Virus record (IMG/VR): IMGVR_UViG_3300025151_000125
Coordinates: 1-36,377 of that record
Origin: a virus
Direction: 5' to 3' (one strand)
DNA: 36,377 nt
The position numbers and the translations under genes were made by a program. Positions 7,677 to 14,714 of the stretch are shown here, one piece after another. The notes under the pieces were generated by a model. The model did not search any database. It had not been told where the DNA came from and was given only the letters and a program-made list of their open reading frames with translations. Within the stretch, counting starts at the first letter, position 1. Every line of letters begins with the position of its first letter.

Positions 7677-8660
7677 ATGGCGAGAGATTTTGAAGCATAC
7701 AAGAAGTCCACATATCAGTGGGAACCGGGACATGAAAAGCACCTTCGCATCACTAAGTCTAGTTTGACAAGCGATTTTGATTTCTGTCCACAACAATATC
7801 ATTTCAAGCGCAGAGAGGGTAGAAAGACACCCGAAACTGACGCAATGCGTAAGGGTACAAATGTACACAATGCAATGGAGGAGTTCTATGTCTATGTTAG
7901 GCCTAACTTGGACAAGGTTCTCAAACTACTTAATGATGGAAAGAAAGAAAAAGCATTTTCCTTGTTTGTGAAAAGCCTCCCTGTGCCGGAAGAACCCTAT
8001 CTTCTAGGCGAAGAAGAAATACTAATCAAAAGGCTGGAATGGGAGTTAGATCGGCTAGAAGCCACACAAGGTCAAAATTTTTTGCCAGTTATCAATGAAG
8101 ATGAAATACATGTGTTCACAGAGCGTGAGTTTGTACACAATGGGAAGACACACACAGTACCTATACACTTTGCAGGTATGATTGACCGAGGCTTCGAGAA
8201 CGAGGATGGCTCAATCAGCCTCATGGAATTGAAAACAGGTAAGTGGAAACAGAAATGGGACTGGAGAAAAAAAGAATGGAAAGATGATGTTTTCAAAGTC
8301 CGTGGGATGCGTAAAGAAATGGCATTCTATGTTGATTTACTCAAAATGGCAGACCACCCGTTGCAGAATGTAACCCATTGGGGCTGGTTCTACCCTGATG
8401 GATCTTGTGGAGATGACATGGAAGGTGTCAGATTCGTGGACAGTTGGTCGCATGAAAAGATTAGTAAAAGGTATTCAATGTATTACTCCGAGAATAGCGA
8501 ACAATTAGGTATATTAGAAAAAGAAGTTAACGCACTGTTAGAAGCGTATTTCCACGACCATTTTCCTCCTAAGCCACACCAAGGTAAATGTGCTTGGTGC
8601 AGTTTTACTGAAGATTGCCCCGCTTGGCAACCGGGCGGCGAGCATTATTGGCCGAGGTGA
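7677..8660 (+). CDS. Cas4/RecB-like PD-(D/E)XK nuclease with Fe-S cluster
   Basis: This encodes 327 residues from ATG 7677, whose Shine-Dalgarno GGTGAT overlaps the PolB stop; a longer frame from 7644 would intrude on PolB and is rejected. The nuclease core shows His64 in GTNVHNAMEEF, then GMIDRG (D170) and MELKTG (E184, K186), and an RKEMAFYVDLL helix near 212-222 matching the QhxxY-type motif. One N-terminal cysteine (C37 in DFCPQQY) and three C-terminal ones (C305, C308, C314 in CAWCSFTEDC) match the four-cysteine 4Fe-4S site of Cas4/AddB-type nucleases. The likely role is DNA end resection in replication or recombination. No cas1, cas2 or CRISPR repeats are nearby, so a CRISPR adaptation role is not indicated. 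Confidence 0.87.
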   Translation: MARDFEAYKKSTYQWEPGHEKHLRITKSSLTSDFDFCPQQYHFKRREGRKTPETDAMRKGTNVHNAMEEFYVYVRPNLDKVLKLLNDGKKEKAFSLFVKSLPVPEEPYLLGEEEILIKRLEWELDRLEATQGQNFLPVINEDEIHVFTEREFVHNGKTHTVPIHFAGMIDRGFENEDGSISLMELKTGKWKQKWDWRKKEWKDDVFKVRGMRKEMAFYVDLLKMADHPLQNVTHWGWFYPDGSCGDDMEGVRFVDSWSHEKISKRYSMYYSENSEQLGILEKEVNALLEAYFHDHFPPKPHQGKCAWCSFTEDCPAWQPGGEHYWPR

Positions 8661-8664
8661 TGAA

Positions 8665-9759
8665 ATGTATGTACAGTTTGATTTTCCAAGAGAAGTATTA
8701 GAGTTAAGCACAGAGAAAGGAAAGGGCTTCAGAAAGTTAGTGCGAAACAGCACTGAATTTGAACGATATTGGGCAGGTAAAAATGGCGTATCTAACGCAT
8801 ACACTACAGTCTATGGATATCGTGCTACAGAGGCCCCTAACCATAAGAGAGTAAACTTACAGACTCCGATAATCAGACACTTTGTATTGGATTTCGATCC
8901 TAAAGATTTCACTAACCCTAGTCGCCCCGATGTGGCATTGGATGTACCTCTGTCACAGGCTCTCAGGTTGCATAAAGAATTACTAGAGAAAGACATAGAG
9001 CATGGTGTGTGGTTCAGCGGCGGTGGCTTCCACATATGGATAGCATTGTCTAAAACATACACTCCTGCTAGTGGTTCTCACTTATCGGCTATCAGAGAGG
9101 CTGGTATGAGAAGAGTAAATGACTGGATAAAGGACTTAAATCTGTACTGTTCTGACCCTGCAGTACCATTCGATACAAGTGGGTTAATTCGCATTCCTAA
9201 CTCCTATAACGCCAAGCGTGGTTACTGGAGTGTCCCTCTGAATACAGAGGATTTAGAAAATGGCATGGGTCATATTCTTGAGAAAGCCCTAGAGCCTACA
9301 AGTGGTGTCATATCTTACGGGAAAAATGGCATCAAACTAGATGTAAAGAAGCCCGGTGAAAAGAAGGGTGTATTTCAAAAGAATACTGCACCACTAGACC
9401 TACCTACGCTGAAGATGGATGGCGTAATCATACTACCCTGCCTCAATCAGGCAGCCTGTCAGATCGGAGGCAACCCTAGTCACGATTCTAGGGTACAATT
9501 AGTGAAATATCTAGCCAAGCGAATGAGACACTTCTTACCATTAGATAGATTTAATTCAGACATACTGACTACTCATACAGAGAAAATTGTTTCCTTCATA
9601 AAGAGTCTGCAGTGGGCTGATTTTGACGAGGGCGTGACTCGTTATCAGGTTAATACGATAGTGGGTAAAGACTATCCTCAAACCTGTAACATGCTTTGGT
9701 CAAAAGGTCTGTGCATGGGTAAATGTAGATACTGGGATAAAACGGGGGCCATAGAATGA
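8665..9759 (+). CDS. Archaeo-eukaryotic primase: PriS-like core with PriL-like Fe-S C-terminal domain
   Basis: This 364-residue protein starts at ATG 8665 after GAGGTGAT. The catalytic core has DFD at residues 76-78 (motif I), SGGGFH at 118-123 (motif II) and the late motif DPAVPFDTSGLIRIPNS (164-180). The C-terminal third looks like the PriL/PRIM2 iron-sulphur domain: LPC (C259), SHDSRVQLVKYLAKRM (272-287), RYQVNTIVGKDYPQTC (C341), then GLC (C350) and GKC (C354). It thus appears to combine in one chain what cells split between two subunits. It would make primers for the PolB encoded upstream. The stop overlaps the next gene (ATGA at 9756-9759). A previous longer frame from 8590 overlaps the nuclease gene and is rejected. 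Confidence 0.88.
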   Translation: MYVQFDFPREVLELSTEKGKGFRKLVRNSTEFERYWAGKNGVSNAYTTVYGYRATEAPNHKRVNLQTPIIRHFVLDFDPKDFTNPSRPDVALDVPLSQALRLHKELLEKDIEHGVWFSGGGFHIWIALSKTYTPASGSHLSAIREAGMRRVNDWIKDLNLYCSDPAVPFDTSGLIRIPNSYNAKRGYWSVPLNTEDLENGMGHILEKALEPTSGVISYGKNGIKLDVKKPGEKKGVFQKNTAPLDLPTLKMDGVIILPCLNQAACQIGGNPSHDSRVQLVKYLAKRMRHFLPLDRFNSDILTTHTEKIVSFIKSLQWADFDEGVTRYQVNTIVGKDYPQTCNMLWSKGLCMGKCRYWDKTGAIE

Positions 9760-10049
9760 AAGAAAACAGAAATTACTACCCCATAGGAAATACAGTGAAG
9801 CGTATATTCAGGGTATTCGATGAACACAAGGGCCCACTTTCAACAAACGAGGTGTATGTTTTCATGCTCAACCAAACATCACCTAAAACTGGACGACTTT
9901 ACAAGAAAAACCCTTCAAAGGGTACACTTGCACAAATCTTGAGTAAATATCCATATTTTTCAAAAATAGGGTATGTAGACGAGTCTACTATACAAGGGTC
10001 TAGGATGAGGATTACAACTTGGAAGATTAACAATGAGGCGATACCATGA
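9756..10049 (+). CDS. Small winged-helix DNA-binding protein
   Basis: This 97-residue basic protein is coupled to the primase gene by an ATGA overlap. The pattern VKRIFRVFDEHKGPLSTNEVYVFMLN, then KGTLAQILSKYPYFSKIGYVD, then MRITTWKIN reads as a three-helix winged-helix domain with a beta wing, as in small archaeal transcription factors and replication accessory proteins. It may regulate the block or help the primase or helicase bind DNA. No operator site was identified. Confidence 0.65.
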   Translation: MKENRNYYPIGNTVKRIFRVFDEHKGPLSTNEVYVFMLNQTSPKTGRLYKKNPSKGTLAQILSKYPYFSKIGYVDESTIQGSRMRITTWKINNEAIP

Positions 10050-10159
10050 AAAAAATGTTGCAACTTTTGGAGGCTATAGTTTTAATCATAATACTGATTC
10101 CAATCATAGCGATTTTGTACCCTTTACATTGGGTTAACCAAACGGTGGTGAAGAAATGA
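10046..10159 (+). CDS. 37-residue single-pass membrane peptide
   Basis: A short frame from ATG 10046 to TGA 10157-10159 overlaps both neighbours by ATGA junctions. It begins MKKMLQLLEA and continues with a strongly hydrophobic run of about 16 residues (IVLIIILIPIIAILYP), then a polar end with two lysines. This is a clear membrane segment. It is unusual inside a replication operon and could anchor a replication complex to the membrane or act as a small toxin or holin-like peptide; neither is shown. No gene name can be given. Confidence 0.65.
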   Translation: MKKMLQLLEAIVLIIILIPIIAILYPLHWVNQTVVKK

Positions 10160-10869
10160 AAGTGCCACTAATTATCGATTCTAACGAGAGGGGTCCTCTG
10201 AAAGACGCTGTTGTGAGAGCAGCAGAAAGGCAGGGCATACCTGTAAAACAAGAGTTTCTACAGGGTATGGGTGATTACAAAGCGGGAGACGGACACATTG
10301 AGTGTAAAAGTATCTCTGACTTATTCCAATCTACATTTTCGGGCCATCTTATGCGTCAGATGGAAAACTTGGATGCCAATTGCCAAAGAGTATTTTTGGT
10401 AGTCCACGGCGATCTTGCAAAGTATGTGAAGATTGCAAATAATCAAGGTAGAAAAACTACTTATTCCAAATCACTTAACACACTAACAGGTATCATTGCT
10501 CGCATAATGGCCGATTTTGATTGCCATGTATGGAGGGCTAACAACTATAGCGAAGCGGCTATGTTCATCACAAAATTACATTCCAAATTACACACATCTG
10601 CATCTAGTCATGGTGCAAAGGCAATTACTAGGGTCAGCACTAACGATATTAGAGCAGACATGTTGCTCGCAATACCCGGCTTTGGGCAAGACTTAGTGGA
10701 AAAATTATTAGACAGGTGCGGCTGTATCGAAGAGATGTTACATGTCGAATCTGTTAAACAGGTGAAGGGAATGGGTTCTGTTCTGCGACAGCGATTAATT
10801 GAGGTTCTCACGAGCGAGGAGCCAGTAAAGGTGGAGCGGAAATATAGCAAGGGGAGAGGAAAGATATGA
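10156..10869 (+). CDS. XPF/ERCC4-type structure-specific nuclease with HhH tail
   Basis: This 237-residue protein has an N-terminal ERCC4 nuclease domain: IDSNERGPL (D8, E11), GMGDYKAGDG (GDY at 39-41) and IECKSISDL (E49, K51, D55), corresponding to the family's GDY...ERKxxxD core. The usual arginine of ERK is cysteine (C50). The C-terminus holds tandem helix-hairpin-helix motifs: LLAIPGFGQDLVEKLLDRCG, then VKQVKGMGSVLRQRL. This is the minimal Hef/XPF/Mus81 layout without the helicase domain, suggesting cleavage of flaps, forks or recombination junctions. It is coupled to both neighbours by ATGA overlaps and probably serves replication-intermediate processing. Confidence 0.85.
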   Translation: MKVPLIIDSNERGPLKDAVVRAAERQGIPVKQEFLQGMGDYKAGDGHIECKSISDLFQSTFSGHLMRQMENLDANCQRVFLVVHGDLAKYVKIANNQGRKTTYSKSLNTLTGIIARIMADFDCHVWRANNYSEAAMFITKLHSKLHTSASSHGAKAITRVSTNDIRADMLLAIPGFGQDLVEKLLDRCGCIEEMLHVESVKQVKGMGSVLRQRLIEVLTSEEPVKVERKYSKGRGKI

Positions 10870-12275
10870 TAGACCACAGCGTTGAACACTACGAATGTAT
10901 GCAAGAATACCCAATTTTAAGAGGATATTTAGAACACTTTAGAGAAGTATCAAAGGATAATGAGATACCGGGACTATTGTCCTTTTTCTTTATTTTAGGT
11001 CAGGTGGCGTTGCCATTTGTCAGGATGCCAATAGGTGCATCCAATATCGATCCAAGAGTTAGCATGTTTTGGATTCAGGACACTAGGACTGGTAAGTCGG
11101 TGGCGTTTGAAATCATTCAGAAGGTAATGAAAGATATCGGTATAGATTGCGTTGACTACACAACTGGTACAGATGCGGCTATGGTAGGGTCTTGGAGCAG
11201 AGATGGTGATGATAACTTAATCCAAACCCCCGGTGTACTAGCGGGACCGAAGGGGATGAACTTCGATGAAGGTTCAATTATACTGAAGCCGACACAGCAC
11301 TCAGAGCAAACTGTATTGTTCTTACAATCAGCACTAAACGCTGCAGGTACAGGGCGAAACTTCCTGACGAAGCACTTGAAGGATGGTACTATTACGATTG
11401 AATCTCTTGTATCATTGTGGATTACTACATTCCCTCCACAGGGTATCAAAGAGCATGTACTTGACAAAGGTATTTTCCAAAGAGTACTAGTTTACTGGAG
11501 ACACTGGACTCTTGAAATGAAGCGTAACATTGCGCACGAACTTGCAGACGCTGTACACAACAGAGTCGAGTTTGAAGTGTCTTATGAAGAAGTTGTTGAG
11601 TTCTTTACAAACTTACAAACTCGTTTAAAGCAGAGAGTTTTGGACATTAATGGTATCAGTGGTGAAGAATGGATTCAGTCCACCCGTGAATTACAGGAGG
11701 GCTGGACCATGAATGCCATGTACGATATGTTTGAAATCGATGCATCATACAGATCGGCGCTTCACCAAGCAATTGATGACTACTACGACTTAGTAGAAAA
11801 CATGGACCCTAAGAAACAGGGTGTCTGTGCATCTTTCATTATGGGTCTTCAGAATTATACCAACATCCTAGCCCATCACATGGCTATGATAGAGGGCGTG
11901 TGGACAGTCACGGGTGACCATGTAGACATGGCTAAAGAAATACTGTATGACCTGTATCACAACCTAATCGACTGGCTTGAATCTGAAGTCAAGGTAGGCA
12001 TGGCTAGTGCCACTAAGCGCAAGATGCAGGCTAGTTGGAAATCTGCTTATTGGCGATGCGAGCAATACGACTTCAACGATAACCGTGGACCGGGTTGGGT
12101 AAAGAAAACAGTTATGATGGAAATGTTTGGCAAAAATGAGAACCTGAGTAGTAAAGCAGGTATTCACAATAAATACAACGAATCGGGGAAAAGTCTGTTT
12201 GAAGAAACCCGTGAAGGTAAAAGTAAGTATGCGCGTTTATTGAAAGAACACAGAAACAAGGAGGGTAACAAATGA
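10866..12275 (+). CDS. P-loop ATPase, candidate replicative helicase
   Basis: This 469-residue protein contains a Walker A-like loop QDTRTGKS (71-78; the usual first glycine is missing), a Walker B-like strand GMNFDEGS (130-137) and a candidate arginine finger in GIFQRVLVYWR (202-212). A C-terminal region (near residues 395-450: VKKTVMMEMFGKN...) looks like a winged helix. The N-terminal 60 residues are helical and hydrophobic. The layout recalls phage-type DNA-directed ATPases of the DUF3987/DnaB/D5-like class, and no other helicase is seen in the window, so a replicative helicase role is inferred. It could also be a different DNA-dependent ATPase. The start overlaps the nuclease stop (ATGA). 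Confidence 0.55.
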   Translation: MIDHSVEHYECMQEYPILRGYLEHFREVSKDNEIPGLLSFFFILGQVALPFVRMPIGASNIDPRVSMFWIQDTRTGKSVAFEIIQKVMKDIGIDCVDYTTGTDAAMVGSWSRDGDDNLIQTPGVLAGPKGMNFDEGSIILKPTQHSEQTVLFLQSALNAAGTGRNFLTKHLKDGTITIESLVSLWITTFPPQGIKEHVLDKGIFQRVLVYWRHWTLEMKRNIAHELADAVHNRVEFEVSYEEVVEFFTNLQTRLKQRVLDINGISGEEWIQSTRELQEGWTMNAMYDMFEIDASYRSALHQAIDDYYDLVENMDPKKQGVCASFIMGLQNYTNILAHHMAMIEGVWTVTGDHVDMAKEILYDLYHNLIDWLESEVKVGMASATKRKMQASWKSAYWRCEQYDFNDNRGPGWVKKTVMMEMFGKNENLSSKAGIHNKYNESGKSLFEETREGKSKYARLLKEHRNKEGNK

Positions 12276-12433
12276 AAAAGGCCTGCACTTTATGTGGTGC
12301 CGAATATGAGCACAAGGAAGAGGGCATCAGTGGTTACTTCGGTTTACTGAAGGTGGATTTTTGTGACTTTTGCTTAGCATGTATGGGTGCCATGCATGAA
12401 AGTCTCAAGACACTGATAGGTGAGGAGGAATGA
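12272..12433 (+). CDS. Small zinc-binding protein (53 aa)
   Basis: A 53-residue frame joined to both neighbours by ATGA overlaps, with Shine-Dalgarno AAGGAGGG before it. It has CTLC at residues 5-8 and CDFC plus C37 at 31-37, a likely zinc ribbon or knuckle. Its helical end is acidic (LKTLIGEEE). The role is unknown; a DNA- or protein-binding accessory is most likely. Confidence 0.7.
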   Translation: MKKACTLCGAEYEHKEEGISGYFGLLKVDFCDFCLACMGAMHESLKTLIGEEE

Positions 12434-12984
12434 AAGGAGAACACTTCGTAGTGTTTGCCTATGGTAGCGAATTTTCACACATGGTGGACTCGCCCGAAGT
12501 AGTGGTCATAACTGGTAACGATTACCTTTCAGTATACACTAGCCATAGATCTTATATCAATTCCAAACCAATAAGATATTCAAAAATAGGCGAAGAAATG
12601 TCATTCATCATGGACAAAGGAGGGATATTAGTTTTGAAAAACACCCAACATTACGGACTCACTTTACCTTGGATAGGTGTAAATAAATCCAGCCCTAGTG
12701 ATATGGTTGATTATATTGAAAATCATGTTATAGATATAGACAAGGACTTGGAACATCTAGTAGGTCAAAAAATCAATTTAAATGACACTAATTTAAAATC
12801 TCAACTACACACTGAGATATACGCCCCTGTTTGGCAAAAGGGTAGCGAAGTCAAAATAATACAAGAATGCATATCTGATGCAAACATAATACTCTCACTG
12901 GTCCAGCGTTGTAGCGACGCAGGTGATATAAGGGTGAGATTGAGAAATGAAGAAATACCGATGGAGTTTGATGTAGAATGGTAA
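12430..12984 (+). CDS. Hypothetical protein (184 aa)
   Basis: This encodes 184 residues from ATG 12430, after GAGGAGGA and overlapping the upstream stop. It is acidic and mixed alpha/beta: the first 85 residues look strand-rich ([39 protein letters not shown]) and the rest is more helical. No catalytic or metal motif stands out and I do not recognise the family. It is the last gene before the chaperonin and overlaps it by 7 bases, so a shared transcript is likely. Confidence 0.75.
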   Translation: MKGEHFVVFAYGSEFSHMVDSPEVVVITGNDYLSVYTSHRSYINSKPIRYSKIGEEMSFIMDKGGILVLKNTQHYGLTLPWIGVNKSSPSDMVDYIENHVIDIDKDLEHLVGQKINLNDTNLKSQLHTEIYAPVWQKGSEVKIIQECISDANIILSLVQRCSDAGDIRVRLRNEEIPMEFDVEW

Positions 12985-14474
12985 ACAATGGAGAGCAACA
13001 GCAATCAGCACAAAGCATGAACATTCGTGCTGCGAAAGCAATCGCGGACACGGTTAGAACGACGCTAGGTCCGGCGGGAATGGACAAGATGATGGTAGAT
13101 GGAGGCGGCAATGTCATCGTAACAAATGATGGCGCTACAATTCTACAAGAACTTGATGTTTCACACCCCGGTGCTAAGATGATTATCGAAGCCGCTAACA
13201 CACAAGAAAGCATGTGTTACGATGGCACAACTAGCACAGTCGTTTTAGCAGGTCAATTGCTAAGTAATACAGAATCACTATTTGAAAAGGGCTTACACCC
13301 TAATGTAATCTGTAAAGGTTACAGACAGGCAGCACAATGGGCTGTCGAACACATTCATTCCCTATCAGAATCAGCCAAGCCTCATCTAAAGCATGTGGCT
13401 CAAACTTCGATTACTGGTAAGTCACTAGAGTCTGCTATGGAGCATGTCAGCGAACTATGTGTAAAAGCCGCAGAGTTGGCTGGAGGCGAATTTGAGCGTA
13501 TCCGTGTCCTGTGTCAGCCCGGCGGAGGCCTTGAGGATTCAACATGTTTCTCAGGTGTAGTTTTACACAAGGAATTCATGTTACCTGCAATGCCACTTGT
13601 ACAAGGTAAAGCACTACTAATTAACACAGGACTCAGCAATAAGAAAAACGAGGACAATGTACAGGTATCACTTGGATCTGCTGCTGAATATCAACAATAT
13701 CAACAGACTACGACTAGGGATATTTGGGTAAAGAAAGCAGAGGCCATTGTCGAGCGCCTTCCTAAAGGCGGCGCAGTATTCGTTAGAGACCATGTGAATG
13801 AAGTGGTTGCCGCTACGCTGGCTAAGGCCGGTATCAGCGTTGTACAGCGTTTACCTGAGAGTGATATGACTGCACTCGGTTTACTTCTAAATGCAACTGC
13901 GGCTCATACCGTTGAAGACTTAGGGGATGCCGTTGATGCAGATGTCGAATGCACTACCATTGGTGACATGAAGTATGTTGTAGTCAAGGGCAAGGGTGAA
14001 GTCACTACTCTCATCCTCAGAGGTGCTACTAAGCAGACACTCGATGAAACCGAGCGTGGCTTTGAAGATGCCCTTGGTGTGGTGTGCTTAGCATACAATA
14101 CCCTTGAAGTCGTACCGGGTGGAGGCGCGGCATATCTCAACTCTGCTATCAATCTAAGAAGCAGAGCGGCAGAGATTGGTGGTCGTGCTCAGATGGCTAT
14201 CGATGCCTTCGCTGACGCACTAGAGACAATCCCTGCCACTATCGCTGAGAATGCAGGTCACGATCCACTGGACACTGTACTAGCACTCAGAAATGAGCAT
14301 CTATCGGGTAACATCGATTATGGACCTGACATCGAAGATGGAGGAACTACATCGATGAAAGAGTCCGATGTATGGGAGCCACTGAATCTAGTCAAGCAGG
14401 CCATCCAGTCTGCAAGTGAGGTCACTATCAGCATCCTACGCATCGATGACATCATCGGTAAGCGTGGCGAGTGA
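12978..14474 (+). CDS. Group II chaperonin (thermosome/CCT subunit)
   Basis: This 498-residue chaperonin belongs to the archaeal/eukaryotic class and folds proteins in an ATP-driven ring with a built-in lid. Visible motifs are [23 protein letters not shown] (residues 16-38), the ATPase loop NDGATIL (50-56), [11 protein letters not shown] (82-92), the late [11 protein letters not shown] near 380-390 and [13 protein letters not shown] just after. It is about 40 residues shorter than typical thermosomes and stops at DDIIGKRGE, lacking the glycine/methionine-rich tail. The start at ATG 12978 overlaps the upstream gene by 7 bases. It ends immediately against the convergent late block. It was probably captured from an archaeal host; it may assist folding of virion proteins such as the giant protein, which is inference. 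Confidence 0.95.
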   Translation: MVNNGEQQQSAQSMNIRAAKAIADTVRTTLGPAGMDKMMVDGGGNVIVTNDGATILQELDVSHPGAKMIIEAANTQESMCYDGTTSTVVLAGQLLSNTESLFEKGLHPNVICKGYRQAAQWAVEHIHSLSESAKPHLKHVAQTSITGKSLESAMEHVSELCVKAAELAGGEFERIRVLCQPGGGLEDSTCFSGVVLHKEFMLPAMPLVQGKALLINTGLSNKKNEDNVQVSLGSAAEYQQYQQTTTRDIWVKKAEAIVERLPKGGAVFVRDHVNEVVAATLAKAGISVVQRLPESDMTALGLLLNATAAHTVEDLGDAVDADVECTTIGDMKYVVVKGKGEVTTLILRGATKQTLDETERGFEDALGVVCLAYNTLEVVPGGGAAYLNSAINLRSRAAEIGGRAQMAIDAFADALETIPATIAENAGHDPLDTVLALRNEHLSGNIDYGPDIEDGGTTSMKESDVWEPLNLVKQAIQSASEVTISILRIDDIIGKRGE

Positions 14475-14714
14475 TTATTGCCTAGAAGCAGTAACTAATT
14501 CTCTAGCAAAGCGCCCGTAGGGAAACCTGCGGGCCTTGCTAGACTTAGATTTGGGTAGGGACTTTCCCCCCAATTTGGACATGTGCCCGCAGATTGGACA
14601 TTCCTGAATTGTCGTACCTTTGCCGGAAAAGTAAACGCCTCTAATTACAAGGGGAATGCTTTTCTCGTTGCAGTTGGCGCATTCTATCTGTAGTTCTGCG
14701 AGCAATTTACCCAT
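14475..14714 (-). CDS. Small zinc-ribbon protein at the end of the late block
   Basis: This encodes 79 residues from ATG 14714, which overlaps the upstream stop as TGATG; a TTG at 14717 is a weaker alternative. It contains CANC (C12, C15) and CPIC (C39, C42), a zinc ribbon with a basic C-terminus (KSLPKSKSSKARRFPYGRFAREL). It may bind nucleic acid or stabilise a virion part; function is unknown. It is the last gene of the - strand block and abuts the chaperonin gene with no gap. Its 3' part is constrained by a long hairpin at 14503-14542. Confidence 0.75.
   Translation of the reverse strand: MGKLLAELQIECANCNEKSIPLVIRGVYFSGKGTTIQECPICGHMSKLGGKSLPKSKSSKARRFPYGRFARELVTASRQ
14503..14542 (+). terminator. 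Long hairpin with GAAA tetraloop at the convergent junction
   Basis: The left arm runs CTAGCAAAGCGCCCGTAGG (14503-14521), followed by loop GAAA and right arm CCTGCGGGCCTTGCTAG ending at 14542. Pairing gives about 17 base pairs with one G-T wobble and two single-base bulges. It starts 28 bases after the chaperonin stop and lies inside the coding sequence of the opposing zinc-ribbon gene. On the + strand RNA it forms a GNRA-capped stem. Termination, 3'-end protection or processing is inferred from position; no T-run follows directly. Confidence 0.6.

Noticed and set aside
7677-8660. CRISPR-Cas locus
   Set aside because: Only a Cas4-like nuclease is present; there are no direct repeats with spacers and no cas1 or cas2.
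8590-8664. Earlier start for the primase
   Set aside because: It would overlap the Cys cluster coding region of the nuclease; ATG 8665 has a GAGGTGAT before it.
12978-14474. Window as a cellular archaeal chromosome because of the thermosome
   Set aside because: The chaperonin lies in a dense viral-style replication operon facing a block of tail-type virion genes.
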